A stretch of DNA of 64,000 nucleotides from Bradyrhizobium sp. Ghvi (GTDB taxonomy: Bacteria > Pseudomonadota > Alphaproteobacteria > Rhizobiales > Xanthobacteraceae): NCBI RefSeq assembly GCF_900115265.1, contig NZ_FOVU01000019.1:1-64000 (forward strand), read 5' to 3'. Below are positions 41,674 through 50,306 of this stretch, piece by piece (within the stretch, counting starts at the first letter, position 1; each line of letters starts with the position of its first letter). The position numbers and the translations under genes are program-made. The notes below the pieces were generated by a model. That model saw only the letters and a list, made by a program, of their open reading frames with translations, ran no database searches and was not told the DNA's origin.

Positions 41674-42613
41674 TCGCTTCTAATTTCCGGTGACCGATCT
41701 CGTTCCGAGATCCACTGGCAGTCAATCAAAGGGCCGGTCGTGCTAGGTTCCATAGTCCGGGGCTGGGCAGTCCCTGGCAATTTATCGGTTCTTGCAGAAC
41801 ATGCAGTTCGGGCCTGAGGAGGTCGCCGTCCTCGTCAGGGCCTTTATGAGGCGTGCGTGATCCCGCGACAATGTCGTAGTTGGCGGTGAAGGGCGCAACC
41901 TTGATTGCGGCGGCCCCACGGCTGTCACTAGGGTCATGCTTTGGTGCCTTCAAATCCGCAATCCTGCGCCCTTGCTGCCCGAGTCGTCTCGATGTCGTGC
42001 CCGTCCAACAACTGAGGCCGCCTTCGCCTTGGCTTCCTCATCGCTGCTGCACCGCAGCTCAAGATAGCTTACTGATGTGCCCCTAATCGTCCAGGATGCA
42101 TGTCTGTAACGATCGTCTCGTTCCCGCGAGAGGAACTTTAGAGCCACTCTCCGGAGAACCGAAAAGGTCGCAGCACGGCGGCTCCAACTCGCGCTGACAA
42201 ACATCTTGTCCGGAGGCTGAACGAGAGAAGGCGAGCGACGTTGGTATGGATGGATGACAAAGACCTTCAAGCTCATAATGAACGCGCAATTGTCGTCGTC
42301 GGTCTAAGCACGGCGACGCTGATTGCGTGCGTCGCGCTGTTACGTGGAATTACGGGCAGCAGCGCTAGGCCGTTGCTCCGTAGGCGAGGCACTGCCTCAA
42401 CACCCTCTCTGTAGCTCGATTGCCGAGGGCGAATCAGAAGCACCGGATCGCGCCTATTGTGATTGAAACGCGATTTGAAGCTGCAACGAAAGCCGAATCG
42501 CGCTTCGGAAGTAAAAATTGGTTCTGCGTCATAATCATAATGACTCCGACGCAAAAATAGAAAATAGAGTAGAAAAAACCAGAAATCCAGAAATAAAGTG
42601 TTGGGAGGAGTCG
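41674..42613. other. About 940 bases, mostly decayed
   Basis: It contains the remnant at 41905-42120 and an AT-rich stretch (about 42480-42600) upstream of the next gene. A copy of the short sequence GAGGGCGAATxAGAAG...CACCGGAT occurs at both 41463 and 42427. Confidence 0.35.
41905..42120 (-). pseudogene. Remnant of a small conserved protein
   Basis: The first frame reads YRHASWTIRGTSVSYLELRC and SSDEEAKAKAASVVG. A second frame continues with HDIE and QGRRIADLKAPKHDPSD. This recalls small proteins with LECxSDEEAxxxA...G-HDIELWQGxRxIAxL. At least one shift near 41975 breaks the gene. Confidence 0.35.
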
Positions 42614-42874
42614 GTGGACACTGTGAATCGCCTGCGCGCGATGGCATCGCTGTGCCGTCAGACCGCCGCGCATCATCCAGATAGAAATTGGAAACTGCTC
42701 GCCGAGGCTGAGTATTGGGAGCACTTAGCCAATGATGCTCGGCTCGATCACACGTGCACATCTGGCGTCTCGCTCCCAGCAATTGGAGACCATGCGAACA
42801 CCACGCAATCGGCGCGCGGTGTGGCGGCATGCGCGCTTTCGGTTTATCCAAGTCCCTTCGACGGCCACAACTAG
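42614..42874 (+). CDS. Small hypothetical protein (86 aa)
   Basis: The GTG at 42614 follows GGGAGGAG. The N-terminal part (VDTVNRLRAMASLCRQTAAH, then NWKLLAEAEYWEHLANDARL) is a helical hairpin known in several small Bradyrhizobium proteins; compare the gene at 62855. The tail after residue 50 is irregular. The upstream DNA is AT-rich. Confidence 0.6.
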   Translation: MDTVNRLRAMASLCRQTAAHHPDRNWKLLAEAEYWEHLANDARLDHTCTSGVSLPAIGDHANTTQSARGVAACALSVYPSPFDGHN

Positions 42875-43009
42875 CTCTCAGTCTTTGAAGAGCGTTCTGT
42901 TATGAGAGGACGAGGCAAACTTACTCGCGGGGGTACGAGCGAGTCAGCGGTTGGAATAGCAGAGTACATCACGAAATAAGCTGGAATATTTTTTGGCAGG
43001 GTTGCGTTC

Positions 43010-43099
43010 ATGGATAGCGTAGAGCGGTGCTTTGCCGCAGTCACGGCAATCGGTTTCTTTGTGACCGTCGTCGGGATGATATTGCTGCAAACGGTCTAA
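43010..43099 (+). CDS. Tiny membrane protein (29 aa)
   Basis: MDSVERCFAAVTAIGFFVTV and VGMILLQTV form one membrane helix. AGGG lies before the ATG. It is a plausible single-helix protein. Confidence 0.45.
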   Translation: MDSVERCFAAVTAIGFFVTVVGMILLQTV

Positions 43100-43190
43100 T
43101 TTTTAATTCTGCGCGAACAGGCCAGCTCGCGGCAGGGGGCCGGGCTTTGGGCTGTAGGTCAGCCAGGCTTTGCTCAAGATCAGTCGGGGA

Positions 43191-43355
43191 CTACTTCTTC
43201 AACAGCAGTCCCGACGTTCGCGCCATGCGCCTCACCGATCCGGCGTGGCGGCCAAGTTCGGCGGCTATCCTCGATGTGCCAAATCCCTGCCGGGCGAGCC
43301 TGACTAATCGTCGGACCTCCTGCTCGGCCCATTGCTTTGGCTTTGGTGTTTTCAC
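43191..43355 (-). CDS. Small HTH protein (54 aa), intact copy
   Basis: The sequence KPKQWAEQEVRRLVRLARQG, then FGTSRIAAELGRHAGSVRRM, has a helix-turn-helix of the SANT/GcrA-like type (W-x3-E...L..L...G.S...IA..LGR...V). GTG start; no ribosome site stands out. A second copy at 44769-44882 shares 64 gap-free bases. It probably binds DNA. Confidence 0.65.
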   Translation of the reverse strand: MKTPKPKQWAEQEVRRLVRLARQGFGTSRIAAELGRHAGSVRRMARTSGLLLKK

Positions 43356-43633
43356 GTATGCGAGCGCCGGATCGCCGTTTTTGAACCCATGGCGGACATC
43401 GCTGCGTTGAGCTATATTGGCGCAGGAGCCAACGTCACTTCGCGATCATCAGATGAGTCAGCAGGACGGTGGCGGGTCGGCGCTAATGCGCCCGAGGTGC
43501 AGCAACCGTAATAGTGACAGGAACCGTTCCTCGAAATCGAGCGACCGCGTGATCGACGTTGCTTAGGAGGACGGAGGTAAGCCTCGTCTCCATCCTCTAT
43601 TCTAGGGAGGCACAACAGCAGGGAGCTAACATC

Positions 43634-44134
43634 ATGCGCGCATTTGGAGCTGTATGTTTCTCACTATTACTGTCGGCAGTTCCTGCGAGTGCAGCAGATC
43701 AAAATCTCAAGGAGGAGATTGGGAAGATAGCTTCAGCATACGAGCAATACTTCGACAAACAAGATGCTGCCGGGATTACGTCACTTTATACGAAGAACTA
43801 CCTGCGTGTTACTGAGAATGGAATTGAGCCCGATAATACCAAATTTTATGAGGGCGGTTTCAAAGCTGGACTTAATCGCCTCGAGGTAAAGGTGACGGAC
43901 GTTCAGCCGTTGTCGGAAAACATGGCCCTATCAACTGGCGAAGCTCACATTACTGGAAAAAGTGAGAAAGGTGATCCCCTAGAAATAACCGCTATTTGGA
44001 CTGCTCTTGATGTTCGTGAGAATGGGCAATGGAGGATCCGTATGCTGACGTCGGCTCCCAAGGCAGCGCCGCCGCAGCCGCAACAAGCGGGGACCACGGC
44101 GACTACAACGGGGAACGCGCCGAGTGGAAAATAG
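43634..44134 (+). CDS. Exported SnoaL/NTF2-like protein (166 aa)
   Basis: A signal peptide (AFGAVCFSLLLSAVPASA) precedes an NTF2-like cone fold: LKEEIGKIASAYEQYFDKQD, AAGITSLYTKNYLRV and IWTALDVRENGQWRIRMLTS, as in DUF4440/SnoaL-like proteins. A Gln/Thr-rich tail ends the chain. AGGGAG precedes the ATG at 43634, so the longer frame to 43559 is not used. The ligand is unknown. Confidence 0.78.
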   Translation: MRAFGAVCFSLLLSAVPASAADQNLKEEIGKIASAYEQYFDKQDAAGITSLYTKNYLRVTENGIEPDNTKFYEGGFKAGLNRLEVKVTDVQPLSENMALSTGEAHITGKSEKGDPLEITAIWTALDVRENGQWRIRMLTSAPKAAPPQPQQAGTTATTTGNAPSGK

Positions 44135-44424
44135 CGTCTACCCGAGAGTAGTTCGTCGTAACCGGCTTTCGCGCTTAACGGGCGGAGGGAGCAACTGAAA
44201 GGTCGGTCTTGCGGGCAGTAGGCCGACTACTCGCATCGGCTGCGTGAGATCAAGGAGCCTAGCCTCTCGAAAATAAAGAGGATGGCGCGGCTCCTTGATC
44301 GGCCGAACAATCAGCTTCGAGTGAAGACCGGCAGCATCGAGTAATCTGGCCCATCGCCGACAAAATACTTGCATGTCTCCCTTTGCGCCGTTCTCGGGGC
44401 TAAGCAGAGATTGTGATGCAAGGT

Positions 44425-44640
44425 CTAGTAAACGCACTGTCGGACCCAGTAGCCACCGCTCACTCGTATCCACTGGCATGGGCTCGGCGGGGGCTCTTTG
44501 ATGATCGACCAACCATGAATATCGATGTTTGTTGGCGCGGTGACGCCGCGCCAAGAGACAGCGTTCGCTTCGGAGGAATGGAAGACCAAAGCTCCCATGA
44601 AGCAGGTAGCGGCTACATTGCACAGCAACAAACGGCTCAT
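44425..44640 (-). CDS. Small exported protein (71 aa)
   Basis: A signal peptide (LLLCNVAATCFMGALVFHSS, then EANA) precedes a short mature part with Trp and Cys (GWSIIKEPPPSPCQWIRVSG; GYWVRQCVY). GGGAT lies before the ATG. It is a small periplasmic protein of unknown role. Confidence 0.6.
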   Translation of the reverse strand: MSRLLLCNVAATCFMGALVFHSSEANAVSWRGVTAPTNIDIHGWSIIKEPPPSPCQWIRVSGGYWVRQCVY

Positions 44641-44768
44641 TTGTCAGATCCCGGTGAGACGTTGAACCCTCGCCGATGCTACGCGAGCCGCCGGGTTTTA
44701 TCCACACCCACAACGAGCGGTATGCCGCTCCGGGCGCCCCCCAAACGTGGAATTACGGGCGATTGGCG

Positions 44769-44882
44769 CTACGTTGCGTTGCGAAGCGCGGGTTTTGTGA
44801 GATCAGGCGCCTCCTGCTGGGCGAGCCTGACCAATCGTCGGACCTCTTGCTCGGCCCATTGCTTCAGCTTCGGTGTTTTCAT
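44769..44882 (-). CDS. Truncated copy of the small HTH gene (37 aa)
   Basis: The first 21 residues (KTPKLKQWAEQEVRRLVRLA) match the intact copy at 43191-43355. The remainder (QQEAPDLTKPALRNAT) is unrelated, so the DNA-recognition half is gone. Its ATG overlaps the upstream stop by ATGA. It may be a remnant or a coupled short product. Confidence 0.45.
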   Translation of the reverse strand: MKTPKLKQWAEQEVRRLVRLAQQEAPDLTKPALRNAT

Positions 44883-45136
44883 ATTGAGCGCGACCTGCAA
44901 GTCGGAGAAGGTTCTCGGTCGATAAAGATCGTCACGGCGAGAGAGGTGATATGTAGCTTCGGTCTAACTGTCGGTTTCGCCGCGCCATCGAACAGCACCG
45001 TCACGCCGGAGGTGCGAACACTGGTCTCGACAATGGTGCCGGTCTTATGGGCGAACTCTGGGAGCCAAACGATCCCCAGCTCGCTCAACTTGAAGCGACC
45101 GCCGACAACAAGCTTGTCAGGCTGCTGAGCGCTCAT
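44879..45136 (-). CDS. Small beta-rich hypothetical protein (85 aa)
   Basis: The core RFKLSELGIVWLPEFAHKTG, TIVETSVRTSGVTVLFDGAA looks like a small SH3-like barrel (KOW-type rhythm) known from short Bradyrhizobium proteins. The tail (SLAVTIFIDREPSPTCRSRS) may be altered, because relatives end soon after the barrel. The start at 45136 is uncertain. Confidence 0.5.
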   Translation of the reverse strand: MSAQQPDKLVVGGRFKLSELGIVWLPEFAHKTGTIVETSVRTSGVTVLFDGAAKPTVRPKLHITSLAVTIFIDREPSPTCRSRSI

Positions 45137-45273
45137 TTGGGACCAAACCCGTCTCATTGTGAGCCGACAAGACGTTTCTGTCGGCTTGCCTTCCCCTTCG
45201 TCTTTTGCTGTGACGAATTGAACTCCGACGTGAGACCCATCCACCCAAATCAGCTCGCAGCGCCGTTGCGACG

Positions 45274-45684
45274 ATGTCGCCGGTGCTCAAATTTTGCCAG
45301 CCGCACAACGCGAAGTCTAACACGTACCGCTCGCGGCAGAAACTGCCTGACATTCTCGCCAACATCGCCGCTCTCTTGTCGCGAGTTCAAGCTCTCGAAA
45401 TTCAGACAAAGGATGACGCTCGTCAGGCGATCTTCCTTCTTGAACTCGCGAATGGCTGCATCCGGTTGATGGTCGGACAAACCCCACTGAATGTGACAAC
45501 CAGAACCACTCCACTGGCTCAGTCGGCGCGGATCGATCTGCTGATTGCAGAGACGCGCAGAGAGGCGACCTGTTTATTTGAACCAACTGATTTGAAATCG
45601 TGGATTGCAGATGACAGAGAACAATCGAAAGGCACACCGCGTTCAATTCGAACACAAGCACATCATGAGCATCATGGGTGTTGA
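45274..45684 (+). CDS. Helical hypothetical protein, C-terminus doubtful (136 aa)
   Basis: A central helical part (LPDILANIAALLSRVQALEI; DDARQAIFLLELANGCIRLM) is convincing; both ends are less so. It overlaps the PilZ-like gene by about 75 bases in another frame. The true end may be earlier. Confidence 0.4.
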   Translation: MSPVLKFCQPHNAKSNTYRSRQKLPDILANIAALLSRVQALEIQTKDDARQAIFLLELANGCIRLMVGQTPLNVTTRTTPLAQSARIDLLIAETRREATCLFEPTDLKSWIADDREQSKGTPRSIRTQAHHEHHGC

Positions 45685-45937
45685 TGGCACGTGGCGAAGA
45701 AGCTGCATTCTCATCGACGCCTCGGCAAGCGGTGCAAAGCTTGAGGTCGTGGGCTCAACGGACCCTCTCAAGGCGCAGGAGTTCTTCCTAGTTCTGTCGT
45801 CCTCTCTATTTGGTTCGGCGGGAGTGCCGAAAGGTCGCAAGGAGAAATACGATATACGCGAGTATAAAAAAGCCATGACAACCATGGCCGCGCGGCCCGT
45901 CGTTAGAATGTTCAAGAACTTACGCCAAACTGTTTGA
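45611..45937 (+). CDS. PilZ-like protein, C-terminus possibly altered
   Basis: The start (NNRKAHRVQFEHKHIMSIMG) carries the R-x-x-R region, and CILIDASASGAKLEVVGSTD the D-x-S-x-x-G motif of PilZ c-di-GMP-binding domains. The first box is RKAHR rather than RxxxR, so binding is uncertain. After FFLVLSS the family usually continues RRCxLVW; here an adjacent frame reads VRRECRKVARRN, so a frameshift near 45820 is likely. Confidence 0.6.
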   Translation: MTENNRKAHRVQFEHKHIMSIMGVDGTWRRSCILIDASASGAKLEVVGSTDPLKAQEFFLVLSSSLFGSAGVPKGRKEKYDIREYKKAMTTMAARPVVRMFKNLRQTV

Positions 45938-46129
45938 CAAATACTTACGAGGTTGCGAGCGGCAGGTACCGTAGTATGGAGGTTGCGTCGCGAACAATAT
46001 CGAACTCGGCGAGAATGGCTGTGCCAACGCGCAGACCCGAGGTTGACACGCGCCACAAGCGACCATGCCGGTTTACTGGTGGCGACGTTGCCCTAGATCG
46101 CGCCCGAATGGGCGCAAGCGGTGTTTGAA

Positions 46130-46330
46130 CTAGATCGGTCGCTTCTTCGCAATCGGGAGAGGTCGGACGTAATAGCCTTGCGTCTGAACCTTGGACCTAA
46201 TCTCGTCGCTTACTCTCGCAATTCGTTTTCTGCTCTTGCGCCATTTGTTTGATGCGTACGCCGCGGGTATTGCGGCCCCTGTGTTTAGAACGAGCAAGTC
46301 CCGCTTGCCATTGCGATAGACATCAAACAC
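46130..46330 (-). CDS. Small basic conserved protein (66 aa)
   Basis: MFDVYRNGKRDLLVLNTGAA, then ASNKWRKSRKRIARVSDEIR and VQTQGYYVRPL. Closely similar small proteins are recalled from Bradyrhizobium. GTG start with GGAG eight bases upstream. It is probably cytoplasmic; function is unknown. Confidence 0.7.
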   Translation of the reverse strand: MFDVYRNGKRDLLVLNTGAAIPAAYASNKWRKSRKRIARVSDEIRSKVQTQGYYVRPLPIAKKRPI

Positions 46331-46519
46331 TTTGCGTCTCCGCTGTTTGCATTAGGTAAGCGTGAAATATGTTTCGGTCGTAGCAATGGACGGAACGAGC
46401 TTAGTACCTTGAATGGCGAAGCTGGTTGTAAATCTGCAACGGCCGCGAGTTTACTTCACCACGTTCCGGATTTGGAACGAGCTGACGCAGGTACGGACCA
46501 GAGTACCGAATTCCGCCAC

Positions 46520-46699
46520 ATGAGCGTGAGCATATGCGCAATGCACCAAATCCCCCGCTGCGATCATTGCGCAGCAGAGTTCGCGCAAGAAGAGCTGACC
46601 GTTCTTGCGCCACCGGCCGGTGACGGCGAACTGATCTGCGCGCGGTGTATTGAAATCAAGCTGCGTCGAGCCATCGCGGAGCTAGCGCGCGGTGATTGA
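46520..46699 (+). CDS. Small zinc-ribbon protein (59 aa)
   Basis: CDHC and CARC, about 28 residues apart, with a preceding CAMHQIPR, form a likely zinc site. The helix IEIKLRRAIAELARGD ends the chain. The start is uncertain; the frame is open upstream to 46409. Confidence 0.5.
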   Translation: MSVSICAMHQIPRCDHCAAEFAQEELTVLAPPAGDGELICARCIEIKLRRAIAELARGD

Positions 46700-46850
46700 C
46701 TGACGCATCATCGTCATCTCGGTGGCTGGCTTCTGTGTTGCGGATCACGGGTACGGGATGGCGGCTTGGTTGGTGGTCAAGCTGTGGAAACTACACATAA
46801 GCAAGCCGAGTAAGGGCGCGGCCCGCAAAGTGACCGCGAGCCAATGCTCA

Positions 46851-47342
46851 TCAGGGTCGGACTAGTTCAAGCGGGAACGCCGGATAGCCTTTACCGGGCT
46901 CATACGACAAGCCAAGAAAGGCATGGGTTATCATGGTGGTGTTGAAGCTCGCGCCTTTCAAGAAACGCTCGACGTTGACGCTATCCAAGAACATCTCGTC
47001 GGTGTGAATGACCAGGACATACCGTTCGTAAGATCGGGTTAGCTTTGCCGAGTTTTTTGCCACCAGCAGGATCCCGGCAAAACCCCCTCGCGCGATAATC
47101 GCACTGGTTGGTCTGCCAGTGAAGGGGCAAGTTATACGAGCGCACCGAAACACCTGGAAAAGCTTAGCGGTGGCCCGGTGGAATTGCTCAAAATCCAGCT
47201 GGCGACACGATAGGCGCGAGCGCGCCGCGAAAACAGGGAAGTAACGTCTCGCAACGCTGCCAGAAGATAGAAAGTAGACAGTTATTTCAATGATATATGA
47301 GTTCGCGGTTTTGTTCTGAATGGCGCACCATTTCCCCACCAT
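46851..47342 (-). CDS. Possible protein with repeat-derived N-terminus
   Basis: The C-terminal third (RSYERYVLVIHTDEMFLDSV; NTTMITHAFLGLSYEPGKGY) looks like genuine protein. The N-terminus (MVGKWCAIQNKTANSYIIEI) is the translated 47-bp repeat at 47284-47330, and the middle is unclear. It may be a truncated gene joined to a repeat. Confidence 0.35.
   Translation of the reverse strand: MVGKWCAIQNKTANSYIIEITVYFLSSGSVARRYFPVFAARSRLSCRQLDFEQFHRATAKLFQVFRCARITCPFTGRPTSAIIARGGFAGILLVAKNSAKLTRSYERYVLVIHTDEMFLDSVNVERFLKGASFNTTMITHAFLGLSYEPGKGYPAFPLELVRP
47284..47330 (-). repeat. 47-bp dispersed repeat, copy 1 (part of an inverted repeat)
   Basis: This copy aligns without gaps to 54171-54217, 55615-55661 and 58719-58765. 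On the minus strand it reads W-C-A-I-Q-N-K-T-A-N-S-Y-I-I-E. Positions 47299-47323 are mirrored by 47339-47363 (23-bp core with two mismatches), giving a hairpin only at this copy. Confidence 0.8.
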
Positions 47343-47430
47343 TCAGTACAAAGCCGCGAACCATTGCCGAGCCCCCGTCGGCCTGTTCGGTCCCCGACCA
47401 GCGTCTGCGGCGGTGATGTCGTCCGACGCC

Positions 47431-50034
47431 TCAGCGGATAGCGGCCTGCCGCTCCGGTCCGTGTCCCCTGGGCGCCACTTCGACCGCCGAAGCCAAAAGG
47501 CCCGGCTGGAGCAGGACGGTGAACTCTTCGAGCGATAGCGGCGGAGAGAAAATAAAACCTTGCGCCATGGTCGCGCCGTTTTCAGCCGCGAACCGAAGGT
47601 CTTCGGCCGTTTCGATGCCTTCTACGACCGTTTCGAACCCCAATTCGTCCGCAAGTCCGAGCGCTAGGCGAAGGATCGTCTGCTTCTCGCGGTCTTTGGC
47701 GACACCTGCGACAAGCGTGCGATCGAGCTTCACAGCGTCGAAGGGGAGCCTGGCCATCGTCGCAAGATTCGAATAGCCGGCACCGAAATCGTCCATTGCG
47801 AAGCGTATGCCCAATTGCCTGAGCAGGCTTATTCTCTCGCGCACGACGTCAGGATTGCGCATCGCGACCGACTCCGTGACCTCGATCTCGAGGTTTGGTG
47901 GCGGGAAGTCGGCCTCGCGAACGCTCGTGACGATATCCTTGATGAACAGCGGGTCCTCGATTTCCGTCGCCGCGACATTTACGGCGAGCACGAGGTTCGA
48001 GCCGGCCCGGATCAAGCCCCCGATTTCGGCGAGCGCGCGCCTGAGCACGAAGCGGTCGATCTCCATGATGAGGCCGATCTCTTCCGCGATCTTGATGAAG
48101 CGCTGAGGAGGAATGTTGCCCTCCTTCGGGTGATGCCAGCGCGCCAGCGCCTCCACCCCCAGGATGCGGCCATCCACGCAGGACACCTTGGGCTGGTAAT
48201 GGACGACGAGCTCTTCATTGCGGATCGCCAAGGCGAGATCGGTTTCGAGCGCATGCCGGGCACGGGCGACCTCTGCGAGATCCGGAGTGAAGAAGGCATG
48301 GGTATTGCGTCCCGAGCTCTTCGCGACGTACATCGCAAGGTCGGCGCGGATCAGGAGATCGTCATAGGTTGTGCCATGGGTGGGACAGATCGCAATGCCG
48401 ATGCTGACGCCGATGGTCGCATGGTTGCTCTGGAGCTTGAAGGAAACCTGCAGCGTCTCGATCATCTCGCGGGCACAGAGGCTCGCGGCCTCGACCGTCT
48501 TCACCCCAGCGATGATGGCGACGAACTCGTCGCCCCCGACCCGGGCGAGCAGACCTTTGCCGGCAGCGACCTTGGACGTCAGCAAATTGCTCAAGCGCTC
48601 GGCCACCATCCTGAGCAGCTCGTCGCCAGCCTTGTGCCCGAAAGTGTCGTTGATGGATTTGAAGCCATCGAGGTCGAGGAAGAACAGCGCTACGCCTTCT
48701 TCCGCGTCGATGAGCGCCGGCGCATCGACGCGCATCTTCTCCCGATTGGGAATGTGGCTCACCGTATCGTAGAAAGCGAGCTGACGAATTCTTCGCGTGC
48801 TGGCCTGCAAATGCGTCAGCATTCGCTCGAATGCGAGGCCGAGACCGCGAACCTCGCCGATGCCCGATGCACGGAACGGAACGTCGAGATTGCCTCCTGC
48901 GATGTCCTGGGCGGTCTTGGCGAGCGCCGAAAGTCCTTTCGTGAGGTGCCTTACGGCGGCCAATAGCGCGACGACCAAGGCGCCGAGCGCCAGCGCCGCG
49001 GATGCTAGAAACTGCCACATTAGCGAACGGGTATGGGCTGCGCCGATCTGGAACATCTGATCGCGTGTCGTCGTCACGAGCGATGCGCTCGCGAACGTAC
49101 ACACCTTGAGCGTCGCCTCATATTCGACACAGCGCGCGACGTAGTTGCCGTCATCCGAGCGCTGCAGCCCGCCCGAACGCGTCCTGGCGCTGCTGAATTT
49201 CACCCCTTCAGGCCCCGCGGAAGATACGATCTCGCTGTTAGCAGTGATGATGACCACGCCGGCGTTAGCTAGCGAGGTGAAGTTCTCGAGAGTCCGCTCC
49301 GTGCGCCCGAGCGGTCGGATGGCGACAAGCGCGCCGATGAGGTCGCCGAAGTCGTCGAACACGGGCTCGATTGCGGTGTGCGCTATAGTGTGGCGCTGCG
49401 GCAGGCCGAGCGCTGACAATTCACCCAATTTGAGCTCATAGGTGCCTTCCTCACCCCGCGGATGCGAGCGGCTATTGTCCTTGAGGATCGCCCTGAGATT
49501 GACAGTGAGGTCGGTCCCCTCGATCGCCCCGTTCAGAGCGAGGAGGTCGAGGGGCGTGTTGGCACCGATCACGCGGCCGGCTTCGTCGAAGGCGATCAGC
49601 CTTTCAAAGCCGGAGGTCGAAGCAACGGTGCTGAGCAGCTCGCGAATAGTCACATCGTTGTTTGAGACGACCGCCTTGGCGACATCGACGCGCTGAGCGA
49701 TCTGACGCAGGCGTGATGCGGTTTCCGCGCCGAGGACCTCGATTCGCGCTCGCGCCAACTGCGCCTCGCCGTCGAGACGATGAGCGAGCTGGTCTTCCGA
49801 GAGCTCACCCAGTGCGGCAGCCTGCTGGCTCAGTTGCTGCTGCAGGCGTAGTGCCGTCAAGCCTCCGATGAGGCCGAGTCCGAGCACGCCGGTCGCGAGC
49901 ACGACGGCAACAAGGCGCATGGCGATGGAGGAGGGGAAACCCGGGACCCCGGACGGAACGGCCCAACGACGCCAGCGGGGCGGCGCCCTCGATGCCTTCG
50001 CCATATCGGTGTCAGTCGCCACCACTGCCAGCAC
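47431..50034 (-). CDS. Membrane-bound GGDEF-EAL protein (867 aa)
   Basis: Layout: a transmembrane helix near the N-terminus (LVAVVLATGVLGLGLIGGLT), a periplasmic sensor region of about 250 residues (double-Cache-like), a second helix (FLASAALALGALVVALLA), HAMP (around residue 350-400), GGDEF and EAL. The cyclase site GGDEF (about residue 500) and the phosphodiesterase site EAL (about residue 630, VEALARWHHP) are both intact, as are later EAL-domain residues (MDDFGAGYSNL). It can thus make or break c-di-GMP. It is divergent from a PstS-like gene, which could supply the signal. The start may be M1 or M11. Confidence 0.92.
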   Translation of the reverse strand: MLAVVATDTDMAKASRAPPRWRRWAVPSGVPGFPSSIAMRLVAVVLATGVLGLGLIGGLTALRLQQQLSQQAAALGELSEDQLAHRLDGEAQLARARIEVLGAETASRLRQIAQRVDVAKAVVSNNDVTIRELLSTVASTSGFERLIAFDEAGRVIGANTPLDLLALNGAIEGTDLTVNLRAILKDNSRSHPRGEEGTYELKLGELSALGLPQRHTIAHTAIEPVFDDFGDLIGALVAIRPLGRTERTLENFTSLANAGVVIITANSEIVSSAGPEGVKFSSARTRSGGLQRSDDGNYVARCVEYEATLKVCTFASASLVTTTRDQMFQIGAAHTRSLMWQFLASAALALGALVVALLAAVRHLTKGLSALAKTAQDIAGGNLDVPFRASGIGEVRGLGLAFERMLTHLQASTRRIRQLAFYDTVSHIPNREKMRVDAPALIDAEEGVALFFLDLDGFKSINDTFGHKAGDELLRMVAERLSNLLTSKVAAGKGLLARVGGDEFVAIIAGVKTVEAASLCAREMIETLQVSFKLQSNHATIGVSIGIAICPTHGTTYDDLLIRADLAMYVAKSSGRNTHAFFTPDLAEVARARHALETDLALAIRNEELVVHYQPKVSCVDGRILGVEALARWHHPKEGNIPPQRFIKIAEEIGLIMEIDRFVLRRALAEIGGLIRAGSNLVLAVNVAATEIEDPLFIKDIVTSVREADFPPPNLEIEVTESVAMRNPDVVRERISLLRQLGIRFAMDDFGAGYSNLATMARLPFDAVKLDRTLVAGVAKDREKQTILRLALGLADELGFETVVEGIETAEDLRFAAENGATMAQGFIFSPPLSLEEFTVLLQPGLLASAVEVAPRGHGPERQAAIR

Positions 50035-50306
50035 CCTGAACTTAGGGGCCGATCAATCTCGCTCACTGAGGCCCCGACTGAGTTGTCTTCCGGGCGCCGA
50101 ATTTAGGCGAGTGAAACCCTCTAAATCGTCTATAAATCGATATTTTGTGGCTAGTTAATTACCAAATGGTTTTTCGAAACCATCAGATTGTGTGCTTTCA
50201 CTTTCTGTTCGCCACACTGATGATTCCAAAAGGCGCGGCGTTGCGACAACAGAAGGTTTAGGTTTCTTTGCCAGATTGTGCACCTCGTGATTTGAAGGGG
50301 TTCGCA
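50035..50306. promoter_or_regulatory. Divergent regulatory region, AT-rich, with hairpin
   Basis: The block between the GGDEF-EAL and PstS-like genes is AT-rich around 50110-50170. At 50166-50183 a perfect 7-bp stem (ATGGTTT / AAACCAT) with a TTCG tetraloop is present. It probably holds both promoters. Confidence 0.5.

Noticed and set aside
47815..48966. 383-aa plus-strand ORF
   Set aside because: It is the complement of the GGDEF-EAL gene and shows no domain.
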